The position numbers were made by a program, and so were the translations under genes. Of a DNA stretch of 22,206 nt, positions 6,435 through 14,672 are shown one piece after another (within the stretch, counting starts at the first letter, position 1; each line of letters begins with the position of its first letter). The stretch is from positions 1-22,206 of the IMG/VR virus record IMGVR_UViG_3300044634_000089; one strand, 5' to 3'. The notes below the pieces were generated by a model that ran no database searches, was not told the DNA's origin, and saw only the letters and a list, made by a program, of their open reading frames with translations. Origin of the DNA: a virus.

Positions 6435-6466
6435 CAATTAACAAAAAACAGTATCTTTGTTAATTG
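6435..6466 (+). promoter_or_regulatory. Promoter element inside a perfect 11-bp inverted repeat
   Basis: CAATTAACAAA (6435-6445) and TTTGTTAATTG (6456-6466) are perfect inverted repeats separated by ten bases. The -7 element TATCTTTG (6452-6459) ends inside the right arm. There is no T tract, so this is more likely an operator-promoter than a terminator. A promoter here would drive the downstream small genes and endolysin separately from the holin. Confidence 0.55.
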
Positions 6467-6479
6467 AAAAAGCATACAA

Positions 6480-6579
6480 ATGAAAGAGCAAAAAAGCAAA
6501 AGCTAAAGGTAACTCAACTGGCAAACAATTTGTCAAGCAACCTAAGAGTATAGCTAAAAAAGTTTCAAAATTTAGATAG
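6480..6579 (+). pseudogene. Small basic ORF with a +1 frameshift at an A6 run
   Basis: From the ATG at 6480 the frame stops after eight codons (TAA 6504-6506). If one A is skipped or removed in the run of six at 6490-6495, the frame stays open to a TAG at 6577-6579, one base before the next ATG. The product would be 32 residues and basic, with GNSTGKQFVKQPKSIAKKVSKFR. The tight fit to the next gene suggests real coding. It could be a broken gene, a programmed frameshift or a sequencing error in a homopolymer. Confidence 0.4.
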
Positions 6580-6580
6580 T

Positions 6581-6853
6581 ATGGCAAAGACAGCAGCATG
6601 GACAAGAGCCGAGGGAAAGAGTAAAACGGGCGGGTTGAACGCAAAAGGTGTAGCATCCTATCGTAAAGAAAACCCTGGAAGCAAGTTAAAAATGGCAGTC
6701 ACGACACCTCCTTCAAAACTAGACCCTGACAGTAAGGATGCTAAGCGGAGACGGTCATTTTGTAGCAGAATGTCAGGGGTTAAAGGACCGATGAAAGACG
6801 AAAAAGGAAGACCGACAAGAAAGGCTCTCAGCTTGAAGAAATGGAATTGTTAA
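6581..6853 (+). CDS. DUF6321-like small basic phage protein
   Basis: This 90-residue basic protein has the landmarks [42 protein letters not shown] and a closing [11 protein letters not shown]. The same pattern occurs in a small phage protein family that I associate with DUF6321, found in several marine podoviruses. No activity is established. The high Lys/Arg content suggests nucleic-acid binding or packing within the virion. It lies between the holin and the endolysin, 13 bases before the latter, and is probably read from the promoter at 6452. The DUF name is from memory. Confidence 0.75.
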   Translation: MAKTAAWTRAEGKSKTGGLNAKGVASYRKENPGSKLKMAVTTPPSKLDPDSKDAKRRRSFCSRMSGVKGPMKDEKGRPTRKALSLKKWNC

Positions 6854-6866
6854 TAAAAGAAATAAG

Positions 6867-7331
6867 ATGTTAAACACAAAACAAATGATTGAAAAATACG
6901 GACAACCTAACGAATTAGGTTCGTTTTTAGTTACTATTAAAACACCTTACCCGATGCGTATTGCTTGGGACACAAAAGTAACTGTTTCTAAAATTAGATG
7001 TCATAAGTTAATATCTGAAAGATTAAGTGCTGTTTTTGCTGATTTGTTAGCACATTATGGGCTTTCAAAAATTCAAGAATTAGGAATTGATTTATTTGGA
7101 GGTTGTTTTAATTTTCGTAAAATGCGTGGTGGCTCTGACTGGTCAAAACATTCCTGGGGGACAGCGATTGACTTAGACCCTTCAAGAAACAAATTAAAAG
7201 AATCATCAAAAACAGCTAGATTTGCAAGACCTGAATATAAACCAATGATTGATATTTTTTACAAACATGGTTTTATAAGTTTGGGACGTGAGAAAAATTA
7301 CGATTGGATGCACTTTGAAATTGGTTCGTGA
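6867..7331 (+). CDS. M15-family peptidoglycan peptidase, endolysin
   Basis: This 154-residue protein carries the zinc-peptidase signature of the M15 (VanY / L-alanyl-D-glutamate peptidase) family. [13 protein letters not shown] at 93-105 gives H95 and D102, and DWMHFEI at 146-152 gives H149. These three residues hold the zinc ion that cuts peptide cross-bridges of the host cell wall. There is no signal peptide, so release depends on the holin, which is encoded upstream. Length and motif spacing fit phage endolysins such as the M15 enzymes of T5-like phages. A virion-associated role in entry is a less likely alternative. Confidence 0.88.
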   Translation: MLNTKQMIEKYGQPNELGSFLVTIKTPYPMRIAWDTKVTVSKIRCHKLISERLSAVFADLLAHYGLSKIQELGIDLFGGCFNFRKMRGGSDWSKHSWGTAIDLDPSRNKLKESSKTARFARPEYKPMIDIFYKHGFISLGREKNYDWMHFEIGS

Positions 7332-7367
7332 AATGAATGAGTTAAATAAAAGAAAATACATAACGAT

Positions 7368-8600
7368 ATGAAAATTAAAGATTATACATTAGAGTCACCA
7401 GCTAACTCGGCAGACAAGGTTATTGGGACGGTTAATTCAACTGGAGCTACTAGGAATTTTACATTAGGAGAAATTGCTGCTATTGGAGGTGCTCAAGGAC
7501 CAGCGGGACCGCAGGGAGCAACAGGTTTAACTGGAGCTCAAGGACCAGCAGGACCACAAGGTATTCAAGGATTAACTGGAGCAACAGGTCCGACTGGAGC
7601 AGCTGGAACACAAGGAGTGCAAGGACTTCAAGGACCAGCAGGAGTTTTACCAGCAGGTCTTGTATGGCAAGGACCTTGGGTTCTTGGAGACCTTTACAGT
7701 ATTAATGATGTTGTTGGATATGAGGGAAGTTCTTACTTTTGTATAGCGCCTGTTACTGGAATGTCGCCACCACCTGACATAGATACCGCTAGATGGGCTT
7801 TATTAGCAATCGCAGGGCAAGCGGGACCTCAAGGTATCCAAGGTATTCAAGGACCAGCAGGACCACAAGGACCAATTGGTGTAACGGGAGCTACTGGAGT
7901 ACAAGGACCAATTGGACCACAAGGACTGCAAGGTAACGATGGAGCACAAGGTGTTCAAGGACCACAAGGGTTACAAGGACCTTCAGGACCACAAGGACCA
8001 GAAGGGGAAACTTTATATAACACATTACAAGAAGTACTGGATAATAACCATGACTTAGTAAACAATAATAATCATCAAGGTACTGAGGCAGGAAATTTAA
8101 GTGTTGGTGCAAGTACAATATTATTTGGTTTTCAAGCAGGTAAAAGTAATATAGCTGATAATGTTAATGCTTTTGGAGATAGTGCAGCAGCATTAAATGA
8201 AGGAAACAATGTAAATGCAATCGGTATAGGAGCATCATATGCAAATACAGGTAGTTTAGTAAATTCAATAGGAATATATGCCGCTCAAGAAAACACAGGA
8301 GCAAATGTTAATGCAATTGGGTCAAATGCCGCTCAAGAAAACACAGGAGCAAATGTTAATGCAATTGGTTTGGGTGCTGGTTATCAAAATAAAGGGAATA
8401 ATGTTAATGCTTTTGGAGAAGAAGCGGGTCTTGGAAACATATTAAACAATCAAACAATTTTCTCAAATACATCATTGCCAAGCTACACAAATGCATCAGC
8501 AGCAGCGACAGCGATTACTGTTTTGAATGGTGCATCTGCTAACTGTACGTACTTGTATTTTGACGATTCAACAGATACAATTAAAGCAATCAGATTGTAA
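7368..8600 (+). CDS. Collagen-like phage fibre with carbohydrate-binding-like and beta-roll domains
   Basis: This is a 410-residue mosaic protein. After an N-terminal virion-attachment-like segment (1-40) there are collagen-type Gly-X-Y triplets at 43-93. A small domain at about 98-148 ([17 protein letters not shown]...CIAP...W) resembles the carbohydrate-binding modules of the chitin-binding 5/12 type. A second collagen-like stretch follows at 150-213. From 265 to 360 six 16-residue repeats (NVNAIG..AA..NTGA) look like a left-handed beta-roll as in YadA-type adhesin heads. A short C-terminal domain closes the chain. Such proteins form trimeric fibres that contact the host surface. Glycine triplets are encoded by repeated GGACCA/CAAGGA codons, which makes the gene prone to slippage. 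Confidence 0.85.
   Translation: MKIKDYTLESPANSADKVIGTVNSTGATRNFTLGEIAAIGGAQGPAGPQGATGLTGAQGPAGPQGIQGLTGATGPTGAAGTQGVQGLQGPAGVLPAGLVWQGPWVLGDLYSINDVVGYEGSSYFCIAPVTGMSPPPDIDTARWALLAIAGQAGPQGIQGIQGPAGPQGPIGVTGATGVQGPIGPQGLQGNDGAQGVQGPQGLQGPSGPQGPEGETLYNTLQEVLDNNHDLVNNNNHQGTEAGNLSVGASTILFGFQAGKSNIADNVNAFGDSAAALNEGNNVNAIGIGASYANTGSLVNSIGIYAAQENTGANVNAIGSNAAQENTGANVNAIGLGAGYQNKGNNVNAFGEEAGLGNILNNQTIFSNTSLPSYTNASAAATAITVLNGASANCTYLYFDDSTDTIKAIRL
8278..8368 (+). repeat. 43-bp perfect direct repeat in the fibre gene
   Basis: Bases 8278-8320 and 8326-8368 are identical over 43 bases and offset by 48 bases, exactly 16 codons and one unit of the beta-roll repeat. The neighbouring units are diverged at the DNA level, so this copy pair is a recent duplication. 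Loss or gain of a unit would keep the frame. Confidence 0.85.
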
Positions 8601-8641
8601 AAAATAAAGTTCATCCTACCATTCGGAGGAAAGAAATCGAG

Positions 8642-8672
8642 AAACGTATAGCTTAAATGCTGTGCGTTTTTT
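8642..8672 (+). terminator. Terminator after the fibre gene
   Basis: AAACGTATAGC (8642-8652), loop TTAAAT, and GCTGTGCGTTT (8659-8669) form an 11-pair stem with two G-U pairs, followed by a T tract. It closes the adhesin-lysis-fibre run. The bases between 8601 and 8641 hold no other recognisable element. Confidence 0.75.
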
Positions 8673-8701
8673 GCTTTTATAAGATATATTGATTACATTT
8701 G
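8670..8701 (+). promoter_or_regulatory. Promoter for the packaging gene run
   Basis: TTTG (8670-8673) at the end of the terminator T tract is followed after 20 bases by TACATTTG (8694-8701), an exact fit to the Bacteroidota consensus. Initiation near 8708 would leave a leader of about 12 bases before the ATG at 8720. Confidence 0.7.
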
Positions 8702-8719
8702 CGAATAAAATCTAATAAA

Positions 8720-8956
8720 ATGAATAAAATTACAGAAGAAGAATTATCTAAATTGTCATCTTTGAAGATGAGAAGTTTAGAAGTAAAGAGTCACGTTGCT
8801 GATATGGCTTTATTTTTAAAACGAGCGACAGAGGATATGGACGTTTGCATGATGCAGCTCCAAGAATATCAAGCTGAATTACAAGCCAAATATGGTGATG
8901 TAAAAATTAACCTTCAAACAGGAGAGTATGATACGAAAGATAACGATAGGTCCTGA
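8720..8956 (+). CDS. Small coiled-coil phage protein
   Basis: This protein has 78 residues from the ATG at 8720. A TTG start at 8699 would lie within the promoter and is rejected. Residues 5-60 form a long predicted helix with coiled-coil character (EEELSKLSSLKMRSLEVKSHVADMALFL and so on). It ends in KYGDVKINLQTGEY, a tail seen in similar small Bacteroidota phage proteins upstream of terminase genes. The function is unknown; a scaffold, clamp or regulatory adaptor role would fit the coil but is not shown. It is the first gene after a strong promoter, and the next gene starts inside its last ten codons. Confidence 0.7.
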   Translation: MNKITEEELSKLSSLKMRSLEVKSHVADMALFLKRATEDMDVCMMQLQEYQAELQAKYGDVKINLQTGEYDTKDNDRS

Positions 8957-9143
8957 CTATCTTAATTCAATGAAATATGTCTTAGGTCAAATCGTTCTTA
9001 ATAACTCAAATATTATTGACTTGATTAAAGAAACGACTGAAGCGTATGAGATTTGGATAAAGAATAGTAATAACGAAATTATTAAATGGAAACAGTTTAA
9101 TAAGACAATGCCAATATCAGTAGAATTTAATATCAACTTTTAA
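8928..9143 (+). CDS. Conserved Bacteroidota phage protein (ITIGPDY type)
   Basis: This is a 71-residue protein: MIRKITIGPDYLNSMKYVLGQ, a helical centre, then YEIWIKNSNNEIIKWKQFNKTMPISVEFNI. This block is familiar from small proteins encoded just upstream of terminase genes in Bacteroidota phages, with no known function. The alternating helix and strand pattern suggests a compact alpha/beta fold. It starts within the previous gene (29-base overlap) and shares a base with the next one (TAATG), so the three are probably coupled in translation. Confidence 0.7.
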   Translation: MIRKITIGPDYLNSMKYVLGQIVLNNSNIIDLIKETTEAYEIWIKNSNNEIIKWKQFNKTMPISVEFNINF

Positions 9144-9724
9144 TGCGTTCACCATATTCATTTATCATTACGCCAAAGAACGGTAATAGGTACGACAACA
9201 AGAAAATGATTGAAGGACAAGAGATTGTCATGTCATCTTCTATGGAGGACCATACCGTTACAAATAGATACGGTTTGGTAAAAGCCTTGCCTATGTATTA
9301 CACTGGGCATATTGAGGTTGGAGATACAGTTATTGTTCACCATAATGTTTTTAGGATTTATTATGACATGAAAGGTCGTGAGAAAAGTTCATGGAATCAC
9401 CTGGTTGATGATTTGTTTATTATTGAGGAAGACCAACTATATTTATATAGAAAGAATGATGATTGTGAATGGCAAGCACCGAACCCGTTTTGCTTTATTA
9501 AACCAATAGCGAACGACAATAAAGATGAGTTGATTCAAAAATTAGGACATGATAAAGAGTTGTGGGGTATTGTAAAATATACTGATAGCTTTATGCCTGA
9601 GTTTAAAATTGGAGATACTGTTTCTTTTACTCCTGATTCGGAGTATGAATTTAAAATAGACGATGAACGGTTATTTAGAATGAGATACAAGAACATATGC
9701 TTAGTAAAAGACAAGAAATCCTAG
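9143..9724 (+). CDS. Double GroES-like (Cpn10-like) phage protein
   Basis: This 193-residue protein reads as two consecutive GroES-like barrels. Domain 1 (about 6-102): YSFIITPK first strand, a polar loop GQEIVMSSSMEDHTVTNRYG, GLVKALP, then IEVGDTVIVHHNVFR and a closing LFIIEEDQLYLY. Domain 2 (about 115-189): FCFIKPI first strand, a loop, WGIVKYTD, FKIGDTVSFTPDSEYEFKIDDERLFRM and NICLVK. GroES has the same order of landmarks (VIVKRKE, mobile loop, GEVLAVG, KVGDIVIF, E.KIDNEEVL, DILAI). The canonical IVL tripeptide is present only as EIVM in domain 1. Similar proteins occur beside terminase genes in related phages, as I recall. A co-chaperonin or folding role is inference; a virion or terminase partner is possible. 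Confidence 0.65.
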   Translation: MRSPYSFIITPKNGNRYDNKKMIEGQEIVMSSSMEDHTVTNRYGLVKALPMYYTGHIEVGDTVIVHHNVFRIYYDMKGREKSSWNHLVDDLFIIEEDQLYLYRKNDDCEWQAPNPFCFIKPIANDNKDELIQKLGHDKELWGIVKYTDSFMPEFKIGDTVSFTPDSEYEFKIDDERLFRMRYKNICLVKDKKS

Positions 9725-9981
9725 AAGCAGGACTTGTCGCAGTAGATGAGTTGGTCAAAATTCTCAGAGAGCCTATTGTGACAAATACGGTAGATGACAT
9801 ATCTGCTGACAAATTAAAAAATGCGGCAGCATCGAAGCGACTTGCTTTTGATGATGCCCTAGCTATCTTATCGAAGATTGAATCTGAGAAAGAAGCATCT
9901 GAAGAACTAAAGAAAGAAAGTAAGGAAGTACCAATTACATTCGCAGAAAATCGTGCAAAAAGTAAAGAAAAACGAAACTGA
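9697..9981 (+). CDS. Helical protein in the small-terminase position
   Basis: This 94-residue protein is mostly helical: KRQEILEAGLVAVDELVKIL, then ADKLKNAAASKRLAFDDALAILSKIESEKEASEEL, then a charged tail. It sits directly upstream of the large terminase gene, where the small subunit (TerS) is normally encoded, and overlaps both neighbours (28 and 29 bases). The DKLKNAAA-KRLAFDDA-AIL motif is conserved in related phages, as I recall. It is shorter than most TerS proteins and has no clear helix-turn-helix, so TerS is only suggested by its position. Confidence 0.6.
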   Translation: MLSKRQEILEAGLVAVDELVKILREPIVTNTVDDISADKLKNAAASKRLAFDDALAILSKIESEKEASEELKKESKEVPITFAENRAKSKEKRN

Positions 9982-12202
9982 AGTTAGCAACTTATATCAA
10001 GTTGTGCATGGAGTCATACCAGACAGATTACTTACTAAATATAACAATAGTAAGTCATGGAAGTATGGGTATGATGAGAGGTACGATATTGTTATAATCT
10101 CTAAAGACGGAACTATCGGAGAAATTTACGAAATCAACAATTTAAAAATCGCACTCCCTAAAGCACCTAAAAGTATATCGAAAGGAATAAATAAATGGAA
10201 ACCTCAAGAATATCCTAAAGAATTATCTAAATTAAAAACTATTTTTGAATGGAATAACAAAGATGAAGCATTCAAACAAAAGTGGGTTGACTATATCAAT
10301 CAACAATTTGACCATCGTGAGGAAGGTTATTGGTTCACAAATAATGGCAGACCGACATACATAACAGGCTCTCATTGGATGTACCTTCAGTGGTCTAAGA
10401 TTGATATTGGTCTTCCCGACTTTCGTGAGTCGAACAGAGTATTTTACATATTTTGGGAGGCTTGCAAGGCGGACAATCGTTGTTTTGGAATGATATACCT
10501 AAAGAACAGACGTTCAGGGTTTTCGTTCATGGCATCGGGTGAAACATCAAACATTGGTAGTATTGCAAAAGATGCAAGACTTGGTATTTGTTCTAAAACA
10601 GGACCTGATGCTAAGAAGATGTTTACCGATAAGGTAGTGCCAATCATTAAAAATTACCCATTCTTTTTCAAACCCGTTCAAGACGGTATGGATAATCCAA
10701 AGACAGAGCTCGCTTTCCGTGTGCCTGCATCTAAGATTACCAAGAAGAATATGTACGAGAAAAGCAATATTGATATTGAAGGACTTGATACAACAATTGA
10801 CTGGAAGAATACGGACGACAACTCGTATGATGGGGAAAAACTATTACTACTCGTTGAGGATGAGTCAGGAAAACTTGAGAAGCCGAACAACATAAAGAAC
10901 GGTTGGAGGGTAAGAAAGACTTGTTTACGTTTGGGTAGTAGGATTATTGGTAAATGTATGATGGGCTCAACCGTCAACGCACTCGCCAAAGGTGGAGGCA
11001 ACTTCAAAGATTTGTACTACGACTCTAATCCTATCAAGCGTTCGTCCAATGGTCAGACCAAAAGTGGGCTTTATAGCTTGTTTATACCTATGGACTTTAA
11101 CTTTGAGGGATTTATTGATGAGTTTGGACACGCTGTAATCAAAGACCCTGAGCAACCTATTATGGGCTGCGATGGAGAGATGATTAAAATGGGCGTTGTA
11201 ACTTATTGGAATAACGAGGTCGCATCATTGAAGTCAGACCCTGACGCATTAAATGAATTCTATCGTCAGTTCCCTAGAACGGAGTCTCACGCATTTAGAG
11301 ATGAGTCTAAGCAGTCTTTGTTCAACTTAACAAAGATATATCAGCAAATCGACTATAACGACTCTCTAGTAAAAGACAGAGTATTAACTCAAGGTTCATT
11401 TCATTGGAAGAACGGCATTCAAGATTCAGAAGTTATTTGGACACCAGACCCTAGAGGTAGATTTTTAGTGTCATGGATTCCTCCCCAACACTTGCGAAAT
11501 AATGTGCGTACTTTTAACGGCAGAAAATCACCAGGCAATGCTGACCTTGGTGCGTTCGGTTGTGACTCCTATGACATCTCAGGAACAGTTGGAGGTGGTG
11601 GTTCAAATGGAGCACTACACGGATTGACATCATTCAATATGAATCCAGATGTACCGTCCAATATGTTTTTCTTAGAGTATGTCGCTCGTCCACAGACAGC
11701 AGAGATATTTTTTGAAGAGGTACTGATGGCGTTGGTGTTTTATGGTATGCCAATATTAGCAGAGAATAATAAGCCAAGATTACTTTATCACTTAAAGAAC
11801 AGAGGATATAGAGCATACTCGATGAACCGTCCTGACAAGGGAATGGCACAACTATCTAAGACAGAGATTGAATTGGGAGGAATACCTAACTCGTCAGTTG
11901 ATGTAATGCAGTCGCACGCATCATGTATCGAGTCATATATCGAGGAGTATGTTGGATATGACACTGAGGGGACTTATAGAGATAATGAGGAGATAGGTAA
12001 TATGTTCTTTACAAAAACATTAGAAGATTGGGCTAAATTTGATATTAGAAATAGAACGATGCACGATGCTTCGATTAGCTCAGGTTTAGCTGTTATGGCG
12101 AATAGAAAAAACCTATTTAGACCTGAAGTTCAAAAACCGAAAATAAGTGTTAAATTTGCAAGATACGATAACTCTGGAACAAACAGTCAAATAATAAAAT
12201 AA
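9953..12202 (+). CDS. terL: Terminase large subunit
   Basis: This 749-residue protein is the DNA-packaging motor: an ATPase and headful-type nuclease that pumps DNA through the portal. ATPase landmarks are LKNRRSGFSF at 183-192 in the Walker A position (without the usual Lys), LLLLVEDE at 297-304 as Walker B with catalytic E304, and CMMGSTVN at 335-342 as the coupling motif. The RNase H-like nuclease follows, with GCDSYD (D538), AEN around E604 and HDAS (D705) as probable metal ligands. The size and layout fit the terminases of crAss-like phages. The start is a GTG at 9953; there is no in-frame ATG between the upstream stop and residue 137. The portal gene begins at the last base of its stop. 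Confidence 0.92.
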   Translation: MQKVKKNETEVSNLYQVVHGVIPDRLLTKYNNSKSWKYGYDERYDIVIISKDGTIGEIYEINNLKIALPKAPKSISKGINKWKPQEYPKELSKLKTIFEWNNKDEAFKQKWVDYINQQFDHREEGYWFTNNGRPTYITGSHWMYLQWSKIDIGLPDFRESNRVFYIFWEACKADNRCFGMIYLKNRRSGFSFMASGETSNIGSIAKDARLGICSKTGPDAKKMFTDKVVPIIKNYPFFFKPVQDGMDNPKTELAFRVPASKITKKNMYEKSNIDIEGLDTTIDWKNTDDNSYDGEKLLLLVEDESGKLEKPNNIKNGWRVRKTCLRLGSRIIGKCMMGSTVNALAKGGGNFKDLYYDSNPIKRSSNGQTKSGLYSLFIPMDFNFEGFIDEFGHAVIKDPEQPIMGCDGEMIKMGVVTYWNNEVASLKSDPDALNEFYRQFPRTESHAFRDESKQSLFNLTKIYQQIDYNDSLVKDRVLTQGSFHWKNGIQDSEVIWTPDPRGRFLVSWIPPQHLRNNVRTFNGRKSPGNADLGAFGCDSYDISGTVGGGGSNGALHGLTSFNMNPDVPSNMFFLEYVARPQTAEIFFEEVLMALVFYGMPILAENNKPRLLYHLKNRGYRAYSMNRPDKGMAQLSKTEIELGGIPNSSVDVMQSHASCIESYIEEYVGYDTEGTYRDNEEIGNMFFTKTLEDWAKFDIRNRTMHDASISSGLAVMANRKNLFRPEVQKPKISVKFARYDNSGTNSQIIK

Positions 12203-14619
12203 TGGATAGTAAGCCATCTATAATAATTAACACAAACCCATTTCCTTCTGATGACATGAATAAAGCATCAAAAGAATTTGGTTTATTGACAGGTAAGGCT
12301 ATTGAGGGAGAATGGTTTAGACGTTCTGGAATCAGTTGTCGATTTTACGATAAATACGGTTACTTTAACAATTTGAGATTGTATGCTCGTGGAGAACAGT
12401 CTATTGCAAAATACAAGGCTGCGTTAGCTCACGAGGGAGATTTGTCATATCTTAATATCAATTGGGATAACGTTCCTATTGCTGCAAAATTTGTTGACAT
12501 TGTTGTTAACGGTATGCAGGACAGAATGTATGAAATAAAAGCTCAGGCTCAAGACATCATGTCTGCTGACGAAAAGAACATATTTCAAGAGATGGTCCAG
12601 GCGGACATGGTAGCTAAAGATGTTTTATTGGCAACTAAAAACGAATTGGGAATTGATATGTTCAACGTACAGCCTGATGACTTGCCTGATAATAATGAGG
12701 AGCTATCTTTATATATGCAGCTTAAATATAAGCCAAGCATTGAGATTGCTGAGGAGGTTGCTATCAATACTATCTTTGAGAACAATGACTACATAAATGT
12801 AAAGCGTCAAATTGACTATGACCAAACAGTTTTAGGTCTAGCTGTCGCTAAACATAGTTTTTATCCGAACGCAGGATTGAAAATTGAATACGTTGACCCT
12901 GCTAACTTTATCTTCAGTTATACAGAGATGCCTGACTTCTCAGACTGCTATTACTTTGGAGAGATAAAGCAAGTGCATTACAGTGAGCTTATTAAAATTA
13001 AGCCCGACTTAACGGACGAAGAAATAACAGAGATTAAAGATAGTGGTAGTGCGTGGTATAATTACTACCCTATTACTAGAACATATTACGACAATGCTTT
13101 TACAAAAGACCTTGTTACATTGCTTTATTTCAACTATAAAGCTACAAAGAAATACAAATACAAAAAGAAATATTTAAACAACGGTGGTGAGAGAATTATC
13201 AAAAAAGATGAGTCTTTCAACGTTGAGGCAAACGATATGTTTGAGGTTGTTGATATGCCTAAGACCGTTTGGTATGAAGGTGTATTAGTTGCAGGGACAA
13301 ACATTATGTTGAAATGGGAATTAGCTGAGAATATGGTTCGTCCAAAGTCAGCAGCTCAAGATGCTTTCCCAATGTATGTTTGTTATGCACCAAGAATGTA
13401 TAACGGTAGATTTGATTCTATTGTAAAAAGAATGATTCCTTTCATTGATAACATTCAGTTGGTCCATTTGAAATTACAACAGATTCAAGCTAGAGTTGTG
13501 CCTGATGGGGTATTCATTGATGCCGATGGTATTAACGAGGTCGATTTAGGTACAGGGCAAGCGTACAATCCAGAGGACGCATTGAAGTTATACTTTCAGA
13601 CGGGTTCTGTTATTGGTCGTTCGTACACTGGAGATGGCGAGTTCAATAACGCTAGAGTTCCTATCCAGGAGTTAACAAAATCATCAGGTCAAGATAAAAT
13701 CAGTTCGTTAGTGTATTCTTATAATCACTATTTGAATATGATTCGTGATGTGACGGGATTAAATGAGGCACGAGATGGTTCAACGCCAAGTCCTGACGCA
13801 TTAGTTGGAGTACAGAAACTAGCTGCACTTAATAGTAATACGGCTACACGCCACATTCTTGATGCAGGTCTGTCTATGACTAAGAAATTGGCAGAATGTG
13901 TATCTATTAGAATATCAGACATTTTAGAGTTTTCTCCTTATAGAGAGCAATTTGCTATGCAGATTGGTAAATACAACTTGGCTATCTTAGATGATATCAA
14001 AGAATTGTACTTGCGTGATTTCGGTATTTTTATTGACTTAATGCCTGATGAAGAAGAGAAACAAATGCTTGAGAATAATATAGCAATTGCTTTACAGACT
14101 CAACAGATATATTTAGATGATGCGATTGATATTCGTAACGTCAAGAATATTAAACTAGCGAACGAGCTATTGAAAGTTAAACGTAAAAAACGTGAGGTGT
14201 TAGTTCAAGAGCAGAAGCAACAAGAAATGCAGATGCAAGCTCAAATGAACCAACAGTCGGCTATGGCTGCATCTCAAGGTAGATTACAAGAGGCTGAGAT
14301 GGGAGCTCAATATAAAGCTCAGTTGAAAGAGATTGAGACTGCTATGGAGATTAAGAAAATGCAATTTGAAGTTAATGCTAAGAAAGAATTAATGGAGATT
14401 GAGTTTAATTACAATATGCAACTTAAAGGCATTGAGGTAGATGGGATGAAGAAAGTAAATGACGAGAAGGAGCAAGCTAAAGATAAGCGAGTGGACTTAC
14501 AAGCGTCAAGGCAGTCTGAATTAATCGAGCAACGTCAGAAAGAACTACCTGCGAAGAACTTTGAATCAACGAATGATTCATTGGGAGATTTTGATTTAGA
14601 ATCGTTTGCACCGAGGTAG
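12202..14619 (+). CDS. Portal protein
   Basis: This 805-residue protein follows the terminase gene directly (TAATG), the usual portal position. The first 620 or so residues are a mixed fold with many aromatic residues, as expected for the clip, stem and wing of a dodecameric portal ring. From about 650 to 790 a Gln-, Lys- and Glu-rich coiled coil (QQEMQMQAQMNQQSAM and onward) forms a long C-terminal barrel-like extension. Large portals with such a Q-rich coil are typical of crAss-like and related podoviruses. The portal sits at one capsid vertex, acts as the DNA channel and anchors the connector rings encoded downstream. The identification rests on position, size and tail composition more than on a single motif. 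Confidence 0.88.
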   Translation: MDSKPSIIINTNPFPSDDMNKASKEFGLLTGKAIEGEWFRRSGISCRFYDKYGYFNNLRLYARGEQSIAKYKAALAHEGDLSYLNINWDNVPIAAKFVDIVVNGMQDRMYEIKAQAQDIMSADEKNIFQEMVQADMVAKDVLLATKNELGIDMFNVQPDDLPDNNEELSLYMQLKYKPSIEIAEEVAINTIFENNDYINVKRQIDYDQTVLGLAVAKHSFYPNAGLKIEYVDPANFIFSYTEMPDFSDCYYFGEIKQVHYSELIKIKPDLTDEEITEIKDSGSAWYNYYPITRTYYDNAFTKDLVTLLYFNYKATKKYKYKKKYLNNGGERIIKKDESFNVEANDMFEVVDMPKTVWYEGVLVAGTNIMLKWELAENMVRPKSAAQDAFPMYVCYAPRMYNGRFDSIVKRMIPFIDNIQLVHLKLQQIQARVVPDGVFIDADGINEVDLGTGQAYNPEDALKLYFQTGSVIGRSYTGDGEFNNARVPIQELTKSSGQDKISSLVYSYNHYLNMIRDVTGLNEARDGSTPSPDALVGVQKLAALNSNTATRHILDAGLSMTKKLAECVSIRISDILEFSPYREQFAMQIGKYNLAILDDIKELYLRDFGIFIDLMPDEEEKQMLENNIAIALQTQQIYLDDAIDIRNVKNIKLANELLKVKRKKREVLVQEQKQQEMQMQAQMNQQSAMAASQGRLQEAEMGAQYKAQLKEIETAMEIKKMQFEVNAKKELMEIEFNYNMQLKGIEVDGMKKVNDEKEQAKDKRVDLQASRQSELIEQRQKELPAKNFESTNDSLGDFDLESFAPR

Positions 14620-14643
14620 AAAATTTAAGTGAAAAATAATGTA

Positions 14644-14651
14644 TAATTTTG
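14644..14651 (+). promoter_or_regulatory. Possible promoter -7 element before the scaffold gene
   Basis: TAATTTTG matches TAnnTTTG and lies 21 bases before the ATG at 14673. No TTG is present at the expected upstream distance, so this is a weak candidate that may boost scaffold and capsid expression. Confidence 0.4.
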
Positions 14652-14672
14652 TAACAAATTAAATAAAATATA

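Noticed and set aside
7494-8006. Short repeated GGACCA/CAAGGA units that could be taken for a tandem repeat or CRISPR-like array
   Set aside because: They are in-frame collagen-type codons in a fibre gene, with no regular repeat-spacer structure.
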